From Tenrec ecaudatus (taxonomy: Eukaryota > Chordata > Mammalia > Afrosoricida > Tenrecidae), in assembly GCF_050624435.1 (NCBI RefSeq), contig NC_134535.1, forward strand, positions 126,467,731 through 126,531,730: a stretch of 64,000 nt of DNA. Reading direction: 5' to 3'. Both the position numbers and the translations under genes were made by a program. The notes beneath the pieces were generated by a model. The model was not told the DNA's origin, searched no databases, and saw only the letters and a list, made by a program, of their open reading frames with translations. The stretch's first letter is position 1; every line of letters begins with the position of its first letter. Shown here piece after piece: positions 45,640 through 56,730 of this stretch.

Positions 45640-46105
45640 TTGTTTTCTCCTTCAGGACCAGAGGCCAAAGCAGCAAATACGCTGTGTCAGATCCTCGGCC
45701 AGGCCAGGAACCACCTGATCCTTGTCTTTGTGTTGCTTGGAGCTGGAGGGACTGCAGCTGCACCGTGTGTCATGTGTCTGGCACTGTTTAATCTAGATGT
45801 CCGTTGGGACAGAAAGAACCACCCAGACCGGAGAATAAACTTGTTCCCGATGAACAATATAAGTTCTTCACTGTGAATACGGATTACAGCAAACTGAAGA
45901 GAGAAGGCCCTGACTTCTGAGTGAAATGTTTTCCCATAAGGCTTCTCAGAATGAAGTTCTTCCAGAAATTATCTGCACAAGTTTCCATGTAACCAGGATA
46001 TTGTTATCTCCTAAATGCATGAAGTCATGTTGGTGTGTCGCGCTGGGGTTTACACTGAACAATAAACATCTGAAACTTGAAAAAAATACAGATAAAAAAA
46101 TTTAC
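45640..46105 (+). pseudogene. NDUFA4: NDUFA4 processed retrocopy, broken
   Basis: The source gene encodes a small mitochondrial protein of cytochrome c oxidase. Here an intronless copy runs from about 45640 to the A-rich tail near 46105. The start codon position reads ACG (45679). Translation then gives [20 protein letters not shown] and [14 protein letters not shown], matching the family's RQIIGQAKKHPSLIPLFVF and LALFNPDVCWDRNN. The C-terminal part, [17 protein letters not shown] and [10 protein letters not shown] ending at TGA 45918-45920, is in a different frame, so at least one shift lies between. A 3' UTR with AATAAA at 46061 follows. It is a dead copy. Confidence 0.88.
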
Positions 46106-46639
46106 TTGCATGATGAAGCGGGGCGATGCTGGCATTTTGTCAATGATGTAATAACCGCACTTGTGCATGGTTCTGGCCATCTGGGTTACCTCTGGGAATG
46201 GGGAGATTTCTAGTTAGAAAATTAGTGAGAGTTGCATTAATTGCTCTTTAGATATTTCTTGGTAAGATCTCACTGCTTCTCCAATCTGCCCAATGTGATC
46301 AGTATTTGGGTCCCTGTTTCCAAGTAACTGAAGCCCCTGATTTAGTTTAGAAAAAACTCTAGCTAACCCTTTCCACTGTAAAAAAAAAAAAAAAAAAGAC
46401 TCCAATTTGTGGAGGCCCTGTGTGTCAGAATAGAATTGAAATCCAAGGGCTTCTCAATGGCTGATTTAGGGTTGTTGTGGTGGGTTTGTTTTTGATGGGG
46501 GCTCTTGGGGGGAGTATAGATTGTCACTGCATTCTCCCAAGGCACTTCCAGATTGACTCAAATTTCCAATCTTGTTGTTAGTCTGGCACATTTACCATTT
46601 GCAGCATCCGGAAACTCCACTATTCCTTATTTTCTTGTT

Positions 46640-48120
46640 AGGTGCTGTGGAGTTATCTCTGACTCACATAGGCTACCCTATGTGCTACGGAACAAAACAT
46701 TGCCCCGTCCCGTACCATCCTCAGAGCCGTCCCGTGTTAATCACTGCATCTGCTGGTCTCCCGGAGGGTCTTCTATTTGGATAGCCCTCCACCAAGCACA
46801 GTTCGCCAGGGACACGTCCTCCTGATAACGGGTCCAAAGTCCTTGAGACTGAGTCTCCCCATTCTCTCTTCGAAGGAACATTCTGACTACATTTCTTTCA
46901 ATGCAGTTTTTTTTTTTCTGGCAGTCACTACCATTGATTCAGAGGCATCAGTTCTTCTTTGATCTTCCTTACTCATTGACTAGTTTTCACTTGCATATGG
47001 GGAGACTGAAAATATTATGACTTGGTTCAGGTGTGCCTTTGTCTCCAAAGTGACACCAATGTGTTTTAGGACTTTCAGAGATCTTTTGCAGCAGATATGC
47101 TCAATGCAAGTAACACGAAAACCTTGACAGCGTCCATCTCTTCTCCATTGACTGATGTTGCTTAATGGTCCAGTGTACAATTTCTAGTTCTTTAAGTTCA
47201 GGTGTAATGCATATGGAAGGCTGTAGCTTTGATCTTTATTAGTCAGTGACTCAAGTCCTCTTCACTTTAAGCAAGGCTGTATTGTCTGCCTAGAGCAGGT
47301 TATTAAGTTTCCTCCGCTCCTGGCACCTGATTCTTCTTCATATAGTCTATCCAGAGCCTCAGGTGGTGATGTGCTCAGCACACAGATGGTGAAATACACA
47401 ACCCTCATGCATACTTTTCCTGTTTCAGATCAATTAGCATCCCATTGTTCTGTTCCAATGACTATCCCTCTGGCCTAGGAAGCTTGCTGGAATTCCCATT
47501 CTTCACAATGCTACCCACAATTTATTATGATCCACATAGTTGTCCGCATTTGTATAGTCAATAAAACACAGAAAAGATCCATATGTTACCAGGAATTAGA
47601 TCTCTCGTTCCACCTCCTCTTATAGATCTGGCTTGAGTTTCTGGCAGTTTCCTATTGTTGTTCTACAGCAACTTTTTAAATTACCTTTAGCAAAATTGTA
47701 CTTGCATGGGAATATTGTGATAATTGTTTGATAATGTCCACAGTTTTGGGAAGATCCCCTATCTTTGGAATGAGCATAAATATAGATCTCTTCCAGTCAG
47801 TTGGCTAATGAAATCAGCTTCCAAATTTCTTGGTCTAGTTCAAGTGAGCACTTCCAATATGGCATCATTTATTGAAACATTTCCATTGGCTTTCTGTCAG
47901 TTCCTGGAGCCTTGTTTATTGCAAATGCCTTTAGTGTAGCTTGGACTACTTTCTTCAATACTATCAGTTCTTGACATAGGCTACCTCCCCAAAAAATTAA
48001 GGTTGACCAATTTTTTTTGGTACAGTGACTCTGTTTTCTTTACATCTTCTTCTTCTGGTCCCATCTTCTTGTGATGTTTCCTGCATCATTTATTTTGACC
48101 ACAGTATTGTAACTTAAGCC
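46640..48120 (-). mobile_element. RTE-type LINE, reverse orientation, decayed
   Basis: On the plus strand, blocks appear in the order of the reverse-complemented afrotherian RTE: gttaggtgctgtggagttat (3' tail), catcctcagagccg, ggcagtcactaccattgatt, gcagcagatatgctcaatgc-type, caagtcctcttcactttaag, agtcaataaaacacag, ctcttccagtcagttggcta and cctggagccttgtttattgc. The central blocks encode the reverse transcriptase in intact copies. Here the catalytic Tyr-Ala-Asp-Asp region falls near 47282-47293 and no longer reads YADD. No long frame remains, so the copy is dead. A related fragment lies at 48590-48760. Confidence 0.75.
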
Positions 48121-48589
48121 TTGAATTGTGGCAAAAACATACTAAACAAAACAATTTCGAAATCCACAGCGCCTAGCTTCTACTTGTATAATTCAGTGCC
48201 ACTGATTATACTCACGTTGTGCAGCCATTATTGATATTCTTTTCCAAATTATTCCACCACCACCATACACTCAATGCCTACCTGCGGCCTCACCTCCTCA
48301 CCCTCACCCCACCCCCAAATCTTCTGTTCAGCTTTTTACTTTTTCTTTCATTTCACCTTAGCTTCTCGACATTCTAGAGCAAGTTTCAGAGCCTCTCCGG
48401 GCACCCCTGCTTCTGATTATTACTGGATGCAGCTGTTTCTTCTTTCTCATTTTAAGTTACTCCACATCCGCAAGTGAATCACCTGAATGCTTGGCTTCAT
48501 CCCTGTCATTAGTGCCAACTTTCTGCTGCAATTCATAAGGCTTTCAGTGGCCAGTTTGTTTTTAAGAAGTATATTGCCAGGTCCTCCTT

Positions 48590-48760
48590 TGTAGTATGTC
48601 TTGGTTTGAACGCTCTGCTGCAAACTGTGCACTATCGGTGATCCTGCTGGTATGTGAAGAATCCCAGTGGCATAGGTTCCATCATCACAGTCATATAAAA
48701 ACCACAACTGTTCAAGACAGGTGAGTGGAGGACACCCCCGATATCGATCATCATATAAAT
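48590..48760 (-). mobile_element. Afrotherian RTE-related fragment
   Basis: The segment gatcctgctggtatgtgaag followed by aatcccagtggcataggttc and catcatcacagtcatata is a block I recall from the afrotherian RTE 3' part (ctgctggtatttgaaata...ggtggcatagcttcc). It may belong to the same insertion as 46640-48120. Confidence 0.45.
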
Positions 48761-48796
48761 GTTCCAACCAAGTGTGGTGAAATCGGAGGATGTTTG

Positions 48797-48802
<6 letters not shown>

Positions 48803-48873
<71 letters not shown>

Positions 48874-48888
48874 TATACATACATACTT
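48803..48888. repeat. (TG)n(TA)n(CA)n microsatellite
   Basis: About 30 TA dinucleotides flanked by short TG and CA runs. It sits at the tail of the next LINE-type 3' end, where A-rich tails often seed such arrays. Confidence 0.95.
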
Positions 48889-49025
48889 TTATTGGGGGTT
48901 CTTACATCTCTTATCACAATCCATACACTCCTCCAATGTATCAAGCACATTTTCACATAGGCCGACATCATCATTTTCAAAGCATCCTCTTTCCATTTGA
49001 GCCCCCGATATCAGTTCCTTGGTGT
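48885..49025 (-). mobile_element. LINE-type 3' end, reverse orientation
   Basis: The plus strand reads tacttttattgggggttctt followed by acatctcttatcacaatcca. It is the same family as 40445-42625, about 140 bases long and 5' truncated. Confidence 0.75.
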
Positions 49026-49089
49026 GTATATTTTTGCCACATTTAAAAATAATGATAATCACACGAATAACAATTAGTACAAGGAAGAA

Positions 49090-49210
49090 GAAAATGTTCT
49101 AGAATTGATTGTGGTGATGATTGTACAACTCTTCTTGACATGACTTAACTATTGAATTGTATGACATGTGGAGGAAGAGCCAATAAAACTGTTATATAAA
49201 GTATAACTAA
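49090..49210 (+). mobile_element. Old L1 3' end
   Basis: It reads aaatgttctagaattgattg followed by tggtgatgattgtacaactc and then gccaataaaactgttatata. This matches the 3' end of older mammalian L1 (L1M-type). A similar copy is at 53580-53705. Confidence 0.65.
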
Positions 49211-49684
49211 ATAAATGTTCAAAACCAGAAACTGTGGGTCATACTTTTCACCCCTTCTCCCCCACCAGTAGAATCGATCACCAAGTCTAGTTAAATTCTA
49301 GCACTAAATGATCGTCTAACCTGAATTCATCATCTTCTCTGTCTTCTGTGAGCCAACCCTGGCCCAAACTGCTGTCAGCACCTCAGCAACCACAGTAGCT
49401 TTCTAAGTGGTGGTAGGATTCAAATCATTTAACAACTGGTCCGCAGGCCTCATGTCTGTTTGAAGTATAAATATATATATATGCACCAAAAGGGAGTTTA
49501 CTATGTCACATACTTAGTACTTAAGTGAGAACAAGAGACATGCAAAACTAGACTATAATAAAGTTATAAAACATTAATGAAAAATGTTAAATAGTACCTG
49601 ACAACAAAACTGTTCAAATATTTTCATGTGGTTTCTTGATTAGCGCCCTCCCTTCTAATTTTTTTTTAAGACTTAAAGAACTTT

Positions 49685-50330
49685 TTAAATACTTTTATTG
49701 GGGGATCTTACAGCTCTTATCACAATCCATCTTGACAATATGTCAAGCACATTTGTACACGTTGCCATCATTTTCAAAGCATTCTTTCTACTTGAGCCCT
49801 TGATATCAGTTCCTTTCCCCCCCTCTCAAACCCTTGATAAATTATTATTTTCATATCTTACATTGTCCAGTCTCCCTTCACCCACTTTTCTGTTGTTTTT
49901 CCCCCTAGGAGGAGGCTATATGTAGATCCTTGTGCTCGATTCCCCTTTTCTCCCCCACCGTGCCCTTACTCTCCTGGTATCTCTATTCTCATTATTGGAT
50001 CTGAGGAGTTCATCTGTCTTGGATTCCTTGTGTTTCCAGCTCTTATCTGTAGCAGTGTACATGTTCTGGTATAGTCAGATTTGTAAGGTAGAATTGAGGT
50101 CATGAGAGTGGGGGGCTTGGGGGGAGGATGAATTAAAGAACTTGAGGAAAGTTGTACGTTTCATTGGTGCTACAACTGCACCCTGACTGGATTGTCTCTT
50201 CCTTGTGACCCTTCTGTCTAGATGGACTTTGTATTTCTCCCCACTCTGCCCTCCCTTGTTCATGTTACAAGCATAGTTCCATCTAATGTGTTATACCTGT
50301 GGAATGACCATGACTATGTGCAGGTGGAAT
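49685..50330 (-). mobile_element. LINE-type 3' end, about 0.65 kb, reverse orientation
   Basis: The plus strand reads tacttttattgggggatctt followed by acagctcttatcacaatcca. It then follows the 40.4-kb copy block by block, including cttcacccacttttctgttg and gtaaggtagaattgaggtca. Confidence 0.8.
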
Positions 50331-51059
50331 ATGCAATTGCTGATTCGCCTTACAGAGAACCCTGATTACAAGTGCTATTTTAACAACCAGTTCACCAAAC
50401 TTAACAAAAACTTTGGTATTGGTTCTGCCAAACTGGTTCGAACAGGCCGAATCTAACCACTGCTCCTAAGTATCTTTCTGATTCCACTCTTTGCCTCGTC
50501 TGTGAAAGGCTACAATAAGTTTATTTATTTTGAGAGCTCTATATCAAAGAGCAATTGTATATTGAGAAAACATCCCAGTCCAGATCATCCATAAGTCCAG
50601 TATTAGCCCATTTGTCTGATACTAATCCCTAAATTCCTCTTTCGACTCATGCAGCACAGGCACTGATGCTGAAAGCAGGAAGATCACAGGCCAGTGGGTG
50701 AAAAGTCTGGCGGGGCTCTCCACGTGGCTCCTCCAGCTCCGCTCCAGGGCTCTGGCTGCCATCAACATAGCGTCTTTATTATTTTTCTAATAAGACTTTT
50801 TATAGTAAGCTCTTTTAAACGTAAAGTGGCTTCCTTTAATTATTTAGTTAGTTTTGCGACTTCCTTTTTAAATGCCCTCAAATTTCCCCAGTGCTCTTAA
50901 GATTAGAGGTACAAAGAAGTTTCTCATCACCTTGGCTTTCAGTGCAGCCCAGCAGCTCAAGGTCGGTCGTGACCTCTCTTGTTCGCTTTGAGCCACAGTG
51001 CCCTCTCAGGGCTGTTCTCCCACCGTGCTTCCTCCGCCTCAAGCCTCTCTTCCTGTGTG

Positions 51060-51160
51060 GAACTGGCCAAGGCTTTGATGCGACATCCTTAGAGGCCTTC
51101 CTTGACCTCTAAATTAGGATGCTCCCTGACAGTTCCCTGCATTTCCCTGATAACAGTCCA
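51060..51160 (+). mobile_element. L2-like fragment
   Basis: The segment gaggccttccttgacctcta followed by aattaggatgctccctgaca resembles the L2 block gaggccttccctgaccaccc. It is short and old. Confidence 0.35.
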
Positions 51161-51229
51161 CACACCTTGTCCTTATAAATGAACACACACACCCTCCTGT
51201 ACTGTCTTCCAGAGAATACCGTGCTATGT

Positions 51230-51900
51230 AGTCTTGTTAAGTTTCTGGGGTGGTTTACCTTGGTTCTTGCTTCTCAGCAAGGAAAAGAATTCACAGGGCA
51301 GAAGCACTTCTGTAACTTTCAGTAGGGAAAGGGAAGTTTCAGGTATTACAGTCTCAGAGAGTGCATACTCCCTGGAAAGCACGCAAAGCGTATGGCGGGT
51401 AGGCGTGGGAGAGCTCGCCACTGAAAATATCCACTTTAGGGGAGCGAGAAAAGACACGTGAAAAGAACACTGAACAGGAGCTCGAAACCAATTGTGCAGA
51501 ACCAAGAGTAGGAAATCCCAAGAGAGCGGGGCCCGAGACGCAGGGGCACCTATGCCCTCCAACCTGCAAGAGAGCACCCAAACATGAGAAAGTGACTTGC
51601 TGTCTGGTATTTCGCACCCCCCCTCTGATCCCCATGTGCAGGGCAGGCTGGTTGAGGGTATTGGCCGTTCTTACTGGCTGTGTCTAGGCGCACCTGTGTG
51701 ATGTCATACTGCTGGTGCCTAATGTGGGTGTGTCCAAGCTGGCTTCCACCTGGGCCTAGGTGGCCGGCTTCTGAGCATGCCCACTTGCGTGCCTGATTCC
51801 TGCAACCCTGCCAGCCGATCTCCCCTAGCGCAGGCATTTTGGGGTAATACCCTCCCTTTACCCCTAATCTATCTACCTGTAAGTGGGATACCATTAAACC
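51230..51900 (-). mobile_element. Possible solo LTR (endogenous retrovirus fossil)
   Basis: A 0.65-kb unit of LTR-like composition in reverse orientation, with the ctcagcaaggaaaagaattc block I associate with ERV LTRs and no coding content. Family is uncertain (ERV1- or ERVK-like). It looks old and degraded. I did not find convincing flanking duplications. Confidence 0.35.
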
Positions 51901-52429
51901 TCGAGCTTCACTCTCCATCCTATTGGCTGGCACATACCAAGTGCCCAGTAAATACTGAATGGGTAATAAGCTTTTGAAAAGCCAGCAAGTCCACACCTCC
52001 TCCCTCACTTGGAGACAAATTCTTCGCCTCCCCCTAAACGTTAAGGATCCATTCTGAGAACAGAGGACACACAGCCTGAGAGGCCCCTGGTGAGGACTTC
52101 ACTGGAAGACGTGAAAGGCGAGAGGAGAGCCAGAACAAGTTGAGTCAGAGTTCTTTAAAAATCAAGGATAAGCAAAAGGGTATTTGTATTCGGCTGAGTC
52201 ACCGAGGTGGGGCTGGCAGTGTATTATATTATCCTACTAGGCTCCTTCGTACCCAAGTTTCTAAGCTACCCTGGGTGTCTCCTACTTCAAGTGCACAAAA
52301 AACGCTCTCCCCGCAGGGCCCCAAGACCGACCGCACTCGGACAGGCAGGAAGGAGATAAGGGAGCAGCCGACTAAGAAACGGGGTGTGAACCCCGCAACG
52401 AGATTTGCACAGCACCTCGCTCCGTAGGT

Positions 52430-52975
52430 GAGCGACTCCGGCACCCCTCCGCCCACCCCCCTCCCCCAGCCTGGGGGTCCTCCGGCCGGCTGCCTCACTG
52501 GGTCCTCCCTCCCCGCTGAGGAGCGGCAGTTCCACCTCAGAAAACCGAACCAGATTCTAGTTTCAACACAAGGGAAGCCGGAAGGAGGTGGAGACTGCGG
52601 GGGGCTTTCCTTCCGGCGCTGGTCCTCAGAAGGCCCGGGGTCTCTGGCTCCGACTCCGGCCTCGGCCCGCCGGGGCGCGACCACTGCCCGGCACTGCCAC
52701 GGACGCCCCGCCCTCGCCGGTCGGCCCCGCCCCGGTCACGTGACCGCACCGCGCATGCGCACCCGGTGACGTGACCTGCGCGCGCGCGCGCGCGCCCGGC
52801 GTGAGTCAGCGTCCCGCGGGCTTCGCCCAGGTGGCGTCCGGCGCGCTTGAGGTGGCAGCGCTGGGCGGGCCGCCGCCGTGGCCGTCTCCTGGTCCCCCTG
52901 GCGTCTCGGGTTCGAGCCTTCCTGCTGCTGTTCCCCAGCCTCCCTCGTAGCCCGAGACAGGCTCAGCGTCTCTAA
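52430..52975. promoter_or_regulatory. Orphan CpG island between LRRC23 and SPSB2
   Basis: CpG-dense sequence in otherwise AT-rich, repeat-filled DNA. It has ggtcacgtgacc (E-box/USF-type palindrome, 52734-52745), gtgacgtgac (CRE-like, 52767-52776), a (CG)n run (about 52778-52795) and tgagtcagc (AP-1-like, 52802-52810). Donor-like sites exist on the plus strand (CGTAG/GTGAGCG near 52427) and minus strand (GACCCA/GTGAGG near 52497). No coding exon is visible nearby. It may be a distal promoter of LRRC23 or of an unannotated non-coding RNA. Confidence 0.6.
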
Positions 52976-53579
52976 GTCGCGGCCATTGGCCAGACTAGAC
53001 TGGTACCTTCATTGTTTGGAGGAGCCGCCCTGGTGGCCATAGTGGGTGCGGACGCTAGGCCCGCCTCTGCAGCAGAAAGATAAGTCCCGGGGAGATTGAC
53101 AGCCTCCCGCAGCCGTGGTCAGCGCTGCGCTGCCCTGCAGGGCTGCTGAAATGGGAATGGGCTCAGGCGCAGGGCATTTGGTTTGTTGTGAGGATTCCAT
53201 GATGAGATGAGGTAAACCCATTGAGCCTCTTTAGAGGACCAAACCCATTGCCATTCCCTCAGCCAGGCTCCCTGGGAGTTTTAACGCCACTTCGTGTGTG
53301 GCCAGCCGCTCTCCCCTGTGAAACTGGCCCTAGTTCTGAACCTCTCCGTGTGCACCTTGCAAGACTAACTGCGATGGCGGGTTGAAAATTAGATGCACAT
53401 GTTTTGGTTCTAGTGTTTTAAAAGTCCTCCTTTCTGTACAATGCTCCAGAGACAGTCTGACCCTGAAGAACCCCCGCCCCCTCTGACTCAACCAAAGAAA
53501 GCATCCCTTTGAGTGCTGGCAGAAAAACCAGCCTGCTTTGGTCGGCAAATCAAGGGGGACAGGAACTGGGTAATTGCCT

Positions 53580-53705
53580 AGGGGAAATGGGGAAGAAGAT
53601 GTTCTAAAACTCATTGTGGTTATGATTGCACAACTCTTCTGCATATGATTGAACTCTTGAATTGTAGGATATGTGAATTATATGCTAATAAAACTTTTTA
53701 AAACT
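53580..53705 (+). mobile_element. Old L1 3' end
   Basis: It reads gatgttctaaaactcattgt followed by ggttatgattgcacaactct and then atatgctaataaaacttttt. It parallels 49090-49210 and known L1M 3' ends. Confidence 0.65.
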
Positions 53706-53754
53706 GTGAGGAGGCGGGAACACCATGGTCAATTGGCATCACATCTTTCAGGAC

Positions 53755-53965
53755 ATTCCATATCAGTGTTTCCCAAAGTGAGCAATATTGCTCGCTGGAG
53801 GGTGCTAGACCAATAAAGGGGGCTGTAAAAGCAGATGGCCACTCTTTATCCTGGATTATGGACTATAATACAAAAGTTTTTCATTGCTGGGAGGCACTGA
53901 GTAATTTTTTTTTTTTCTGCAAAGGGAGCGAAAGGCCCAAATAAATGTGGAAACGTGTTCTACAT
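53755..53965. mobile_element. hAT-like non-autonomous fragment
   Basis: It starts tcagtgtttcccaaagtgag and contains gcaatattgctcgctggagg and ggctgtaaaagcag, similar to hAT MITEs that begin with a cagtgtttcccaaa-type end. The far end is not clear. Confidence 0.4.
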
Positions 53966-54089
53966 CCTATTTTGATGAATAGTGATTGGGCTCTTAAAAG
54001 GTCATGAGCAGCCATCTAAGGTTCCACTACTGGTCTCTTTCTGTTTGTCAGGAAGGGAAGAGAGTGATAAAAACTGAAAGATAGAAATA

Positions 54090-54620
54090 CCAAATAAAAA
54101 AGACTAAGCTGACAAGACAGATTGGTGGAAACCCTAAGACCATGGTCTTGAGTTACCCTTCAAGCATGTAAACATCAGGCTCCAAAACCCTGGGACCAGA
54201 ATGACGTGATGGGGCCTGGCTACCCCTACCCACTGCTCTGGAAAGGATCGCATTAGAAAGGCTTGGATAGAGAGGCTAAAGAATATGGAACAAACTCAAA
54301 AGTCAGAAGAGAGTCCAGGCTACCCGTTGGGCAGAAACTGGTAGAACTGGAAGGCCACAGCCCTTACTCATTCTTTAGGTTAGGAATTGAACCCACCTTG
54401 AGAACGAAGATCAACCGTTTAAGATCAAAAGGGAAGCATTTACCCAATGACTAAGTTCCGAGAGTTAGGAAAGATGGACACAGGAAACACTGGGAGGAAG
54501 TGGGATAGGGGATGGCTCATTGAGGGGATTGCAAAGGCTGAGCTGAAACATAATGAACTGAACTGTTGAATGTAAACTGATGGTCTGCTCTGTCACCTTT
54601 CAACTAATTGACACTACAAA
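54090..54620 (+). repeat. Unnamed interspersed repeat, copy 1
   Basis: It shares ggaaaccctaagaccatggt followed by cttgagttacccttc, and a tail block with gaatgtaaactgatggtctg, with 56330-56730; a middle block is shared with 55610-55810. I cannot name the family. It has no recognisable protein. Confidence 0.55.
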
Positions 54621-54769
54621 AGCATTTATTGGTTGGTTATTTAAAGAGGAGATAATGGAATTTTTTTCAGCAAAAATTAAAAAAGAAAGAAAAATTGGTG
54701 AAGCCAAGCCACGTCATCTAGTGCTCCTGTAACTGTTACTTGCTACAATGACAGCTATGTGACAAATCT

Positions 54770-55325
54770 TTAATGAAGGCTGAAATCACATTAAATTAAT
54801 GGCTATGTGGTAGTCACCTAATCTGGTGTCAATTTAATGATTAAGAGAGTAGGGTTGGAGTCTAGGCTGTCAATCTAGAGATAGCCAGTGAGACTATTGT
54901 GTGGGCATTGCCTTCTCTGAGAATTCTGGGAAATCTGGTACTTCCTCCTTGGAGGCAGAGACATCTCTCTCTCTCTCTCTGCCACTCCCTGGGAGACATT
55001 GCAGAAGACAAGCCACGTGGACGCAACCAGATCTTGGAAGTCGGAGAAGCCACAGAGAGACCTCTGCCAGCACTGAGATGCTTACGCCACTGGATCCAAA
55101 GACTCTACCCCCTGGCTTGTGATCGTCCTACATTTGGCTTCGTGAGTCTGAAGAGGACTTTATAGATTAATATCGGAAATATAGGCTAATATCATACTTA
55201 TGGACTTGATCTGGACTGGGCTGGGATGTTTTCTCAATGTTCTATTGCTCTTGTATATAAATCTCTTTCTAATATATATGTGTGTCCATGGATTTGTTTC
55301 TCTAGTCTACCCAGACTCTTACAGG
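54770..55325 (+). mobile_element. Possible solo LTR (endogenous retrovirus fossil)
   Basis: A 0.55-kb unit with ggctatgtggtagtcaccta near the start, a TATA-like tgtatataaatctc near 55250 and ctctagtctacccagactct at the end, the composition of ERVL/MaLR-type LTRs. No coding part is seen and it looks old. The family call is tentative. Confidence 0.35.
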
Positions 55326-55609
55326 CTAGAAGAGAGGAACCAGAAATATGTTTCACACAGGCAGTAGATGGCACATGTACACATACACACACACACAACA
55401 CAAAGCAAAGTTTTTAGTTTCAAGTCAAGTCAAACCTTCTGCCAAAAATGAAAGCCTTTAGAAAGATTTTAAAACCAGTCCAGGATGGCTCAAAATGTAT
55501 AGACTGTTGATGAAACTGTCAGTAGACTAACAGTGCAAACCACCCAGAGCTGCCTGTGCAGAGGAAAATAAAAGACTCGATGGAAACAACCCAATGGCCT
55601 AATGGACAA

Positions 55610-55810
55610 TGTGAGCTCGGCCTCTACCCTGACCATCTAGAGACCTAGATGGTGCCCAGCTACCACCGCCAACAGCTCCAACAGGGGTCACATTAGGAAA
55701 CCTTGGATAGAGTGAGAGAGAAATACAGAGGAAACGCAAAATCATAAGACAAATGTGGGGCAAGGTCAGATGCTTATAGACATCCTTCCCAAGGGCAGTT
55801 AGTCACCAGA
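55610..55810 (+). repeat. Unnamed interspersed repeat, copy 2 (partial)
   Basis: The run cattaggaaaccttggatag followed by agtgagagagaaata parallels cattagaaaggcttggatag in copy 1. Only the middle of the repeat is present. Confidence 0.45.
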
Positions 55811-55844
55811 CTACCTGGTAGACCTGCTCCCTGCTACTAGTTCT

Positions 55845-56335
55845 CCCTGAGGCCTGTGACCAAGTGTTCACACCCTACCAATAATGGTCTCTATCAGTTG
55901 AGCCAGTTAACAGGCAAAGCTGGCTCTGTGACATCCAAAGTTAAGTTGCAGTCCTATATCTAGGATCCGCCCATCTTGCCATATGTATACCCCCAATCCC
56001 TCTTCCTATTACTAGATCACCCCTCCCATTAGTGTATTACCTATAGCACAACCCTTTTCTGTGATGTTTGTACTCACCTGTAATTAGGGGGCTTGCATGT
56101 CCCCAGAGAATATAAAAAGCCTGGGCTAGCATTAAACTCTCCCTCCACGTGGACCATCAGCGGGGGCTGAGGTGAGCATCCTACCATGAATCGTGTATGA
56201 CTCCATTTATTTCAATGCTTCACTTCTATCTCTCATGCTCTCTATAACTTTACTATAATCTTTACTTATTATCGCTGTACAATTGCGCCTACAGGACCCA
56301 TAATGATGTGTTAGGGGCTGGCTTCCTCTGACAGA
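55845..56335 (+). mobile_element. Probable solo LTR (endogenous retrovirus fossil)
   Basis: About 490 bp beginning with TG (tgaggcctgtgacc) and ending near tctgaca. It has a TATA box with the usual spacing (gagaatataaaaagcctggg, about 56110), followed by ctagcattaaactctccctc, typical of class I LTR U3/R regions. There is no internal retroviral sequence beside it. It seems moderately old; flanking duplications were not confirmed. Confidence 0.5.
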
Positions 56336-56730
56336 CGAGGCTGACTAAGATAGAGATCAGTGGAACCCCTAAGACTATGGCCTTTAGTTACCCTTCCAGC
56401 ACGGACTAAACCCATCTCCATGGTTCGATTTTCAGCCAGCAATAGACAGGCCTATACGGTGAACACTGATCCTAGAGGTGTGTGCTCCTTAGCCCAGTCA
56501 CCCACTCAAGACCAACAGGGCAGCATTTTCCCACAGACAAAATTCAGAAGGCAGGAAGGGTTCAGGAGGCAAGATGACTGGGAACAGGAAGCCAGGGTAG
56601 AAGTGGGGTTGAGTGATAGTATGTTGTGGGAATTGCAATTAATGACAAAACAAAATGTGTATGAATTATTGAATGGAAACCAGATTTGCTCTGTAACCTT
56701 TACCTGTTTCACAATTTTTAAAAAGTAAAT
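56330..56730 (+). repeat. Unnamed interspersed repeat, copy 3
   Basis: It shares ggaacccctaagactatggc followed by ctttagttacccttcc, and a tail with gaatggaaaccagatttgct, with copy 1 at 54090-54620. An A-rich end follows, suggesting a retroposed element. Confidence 0.55.
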
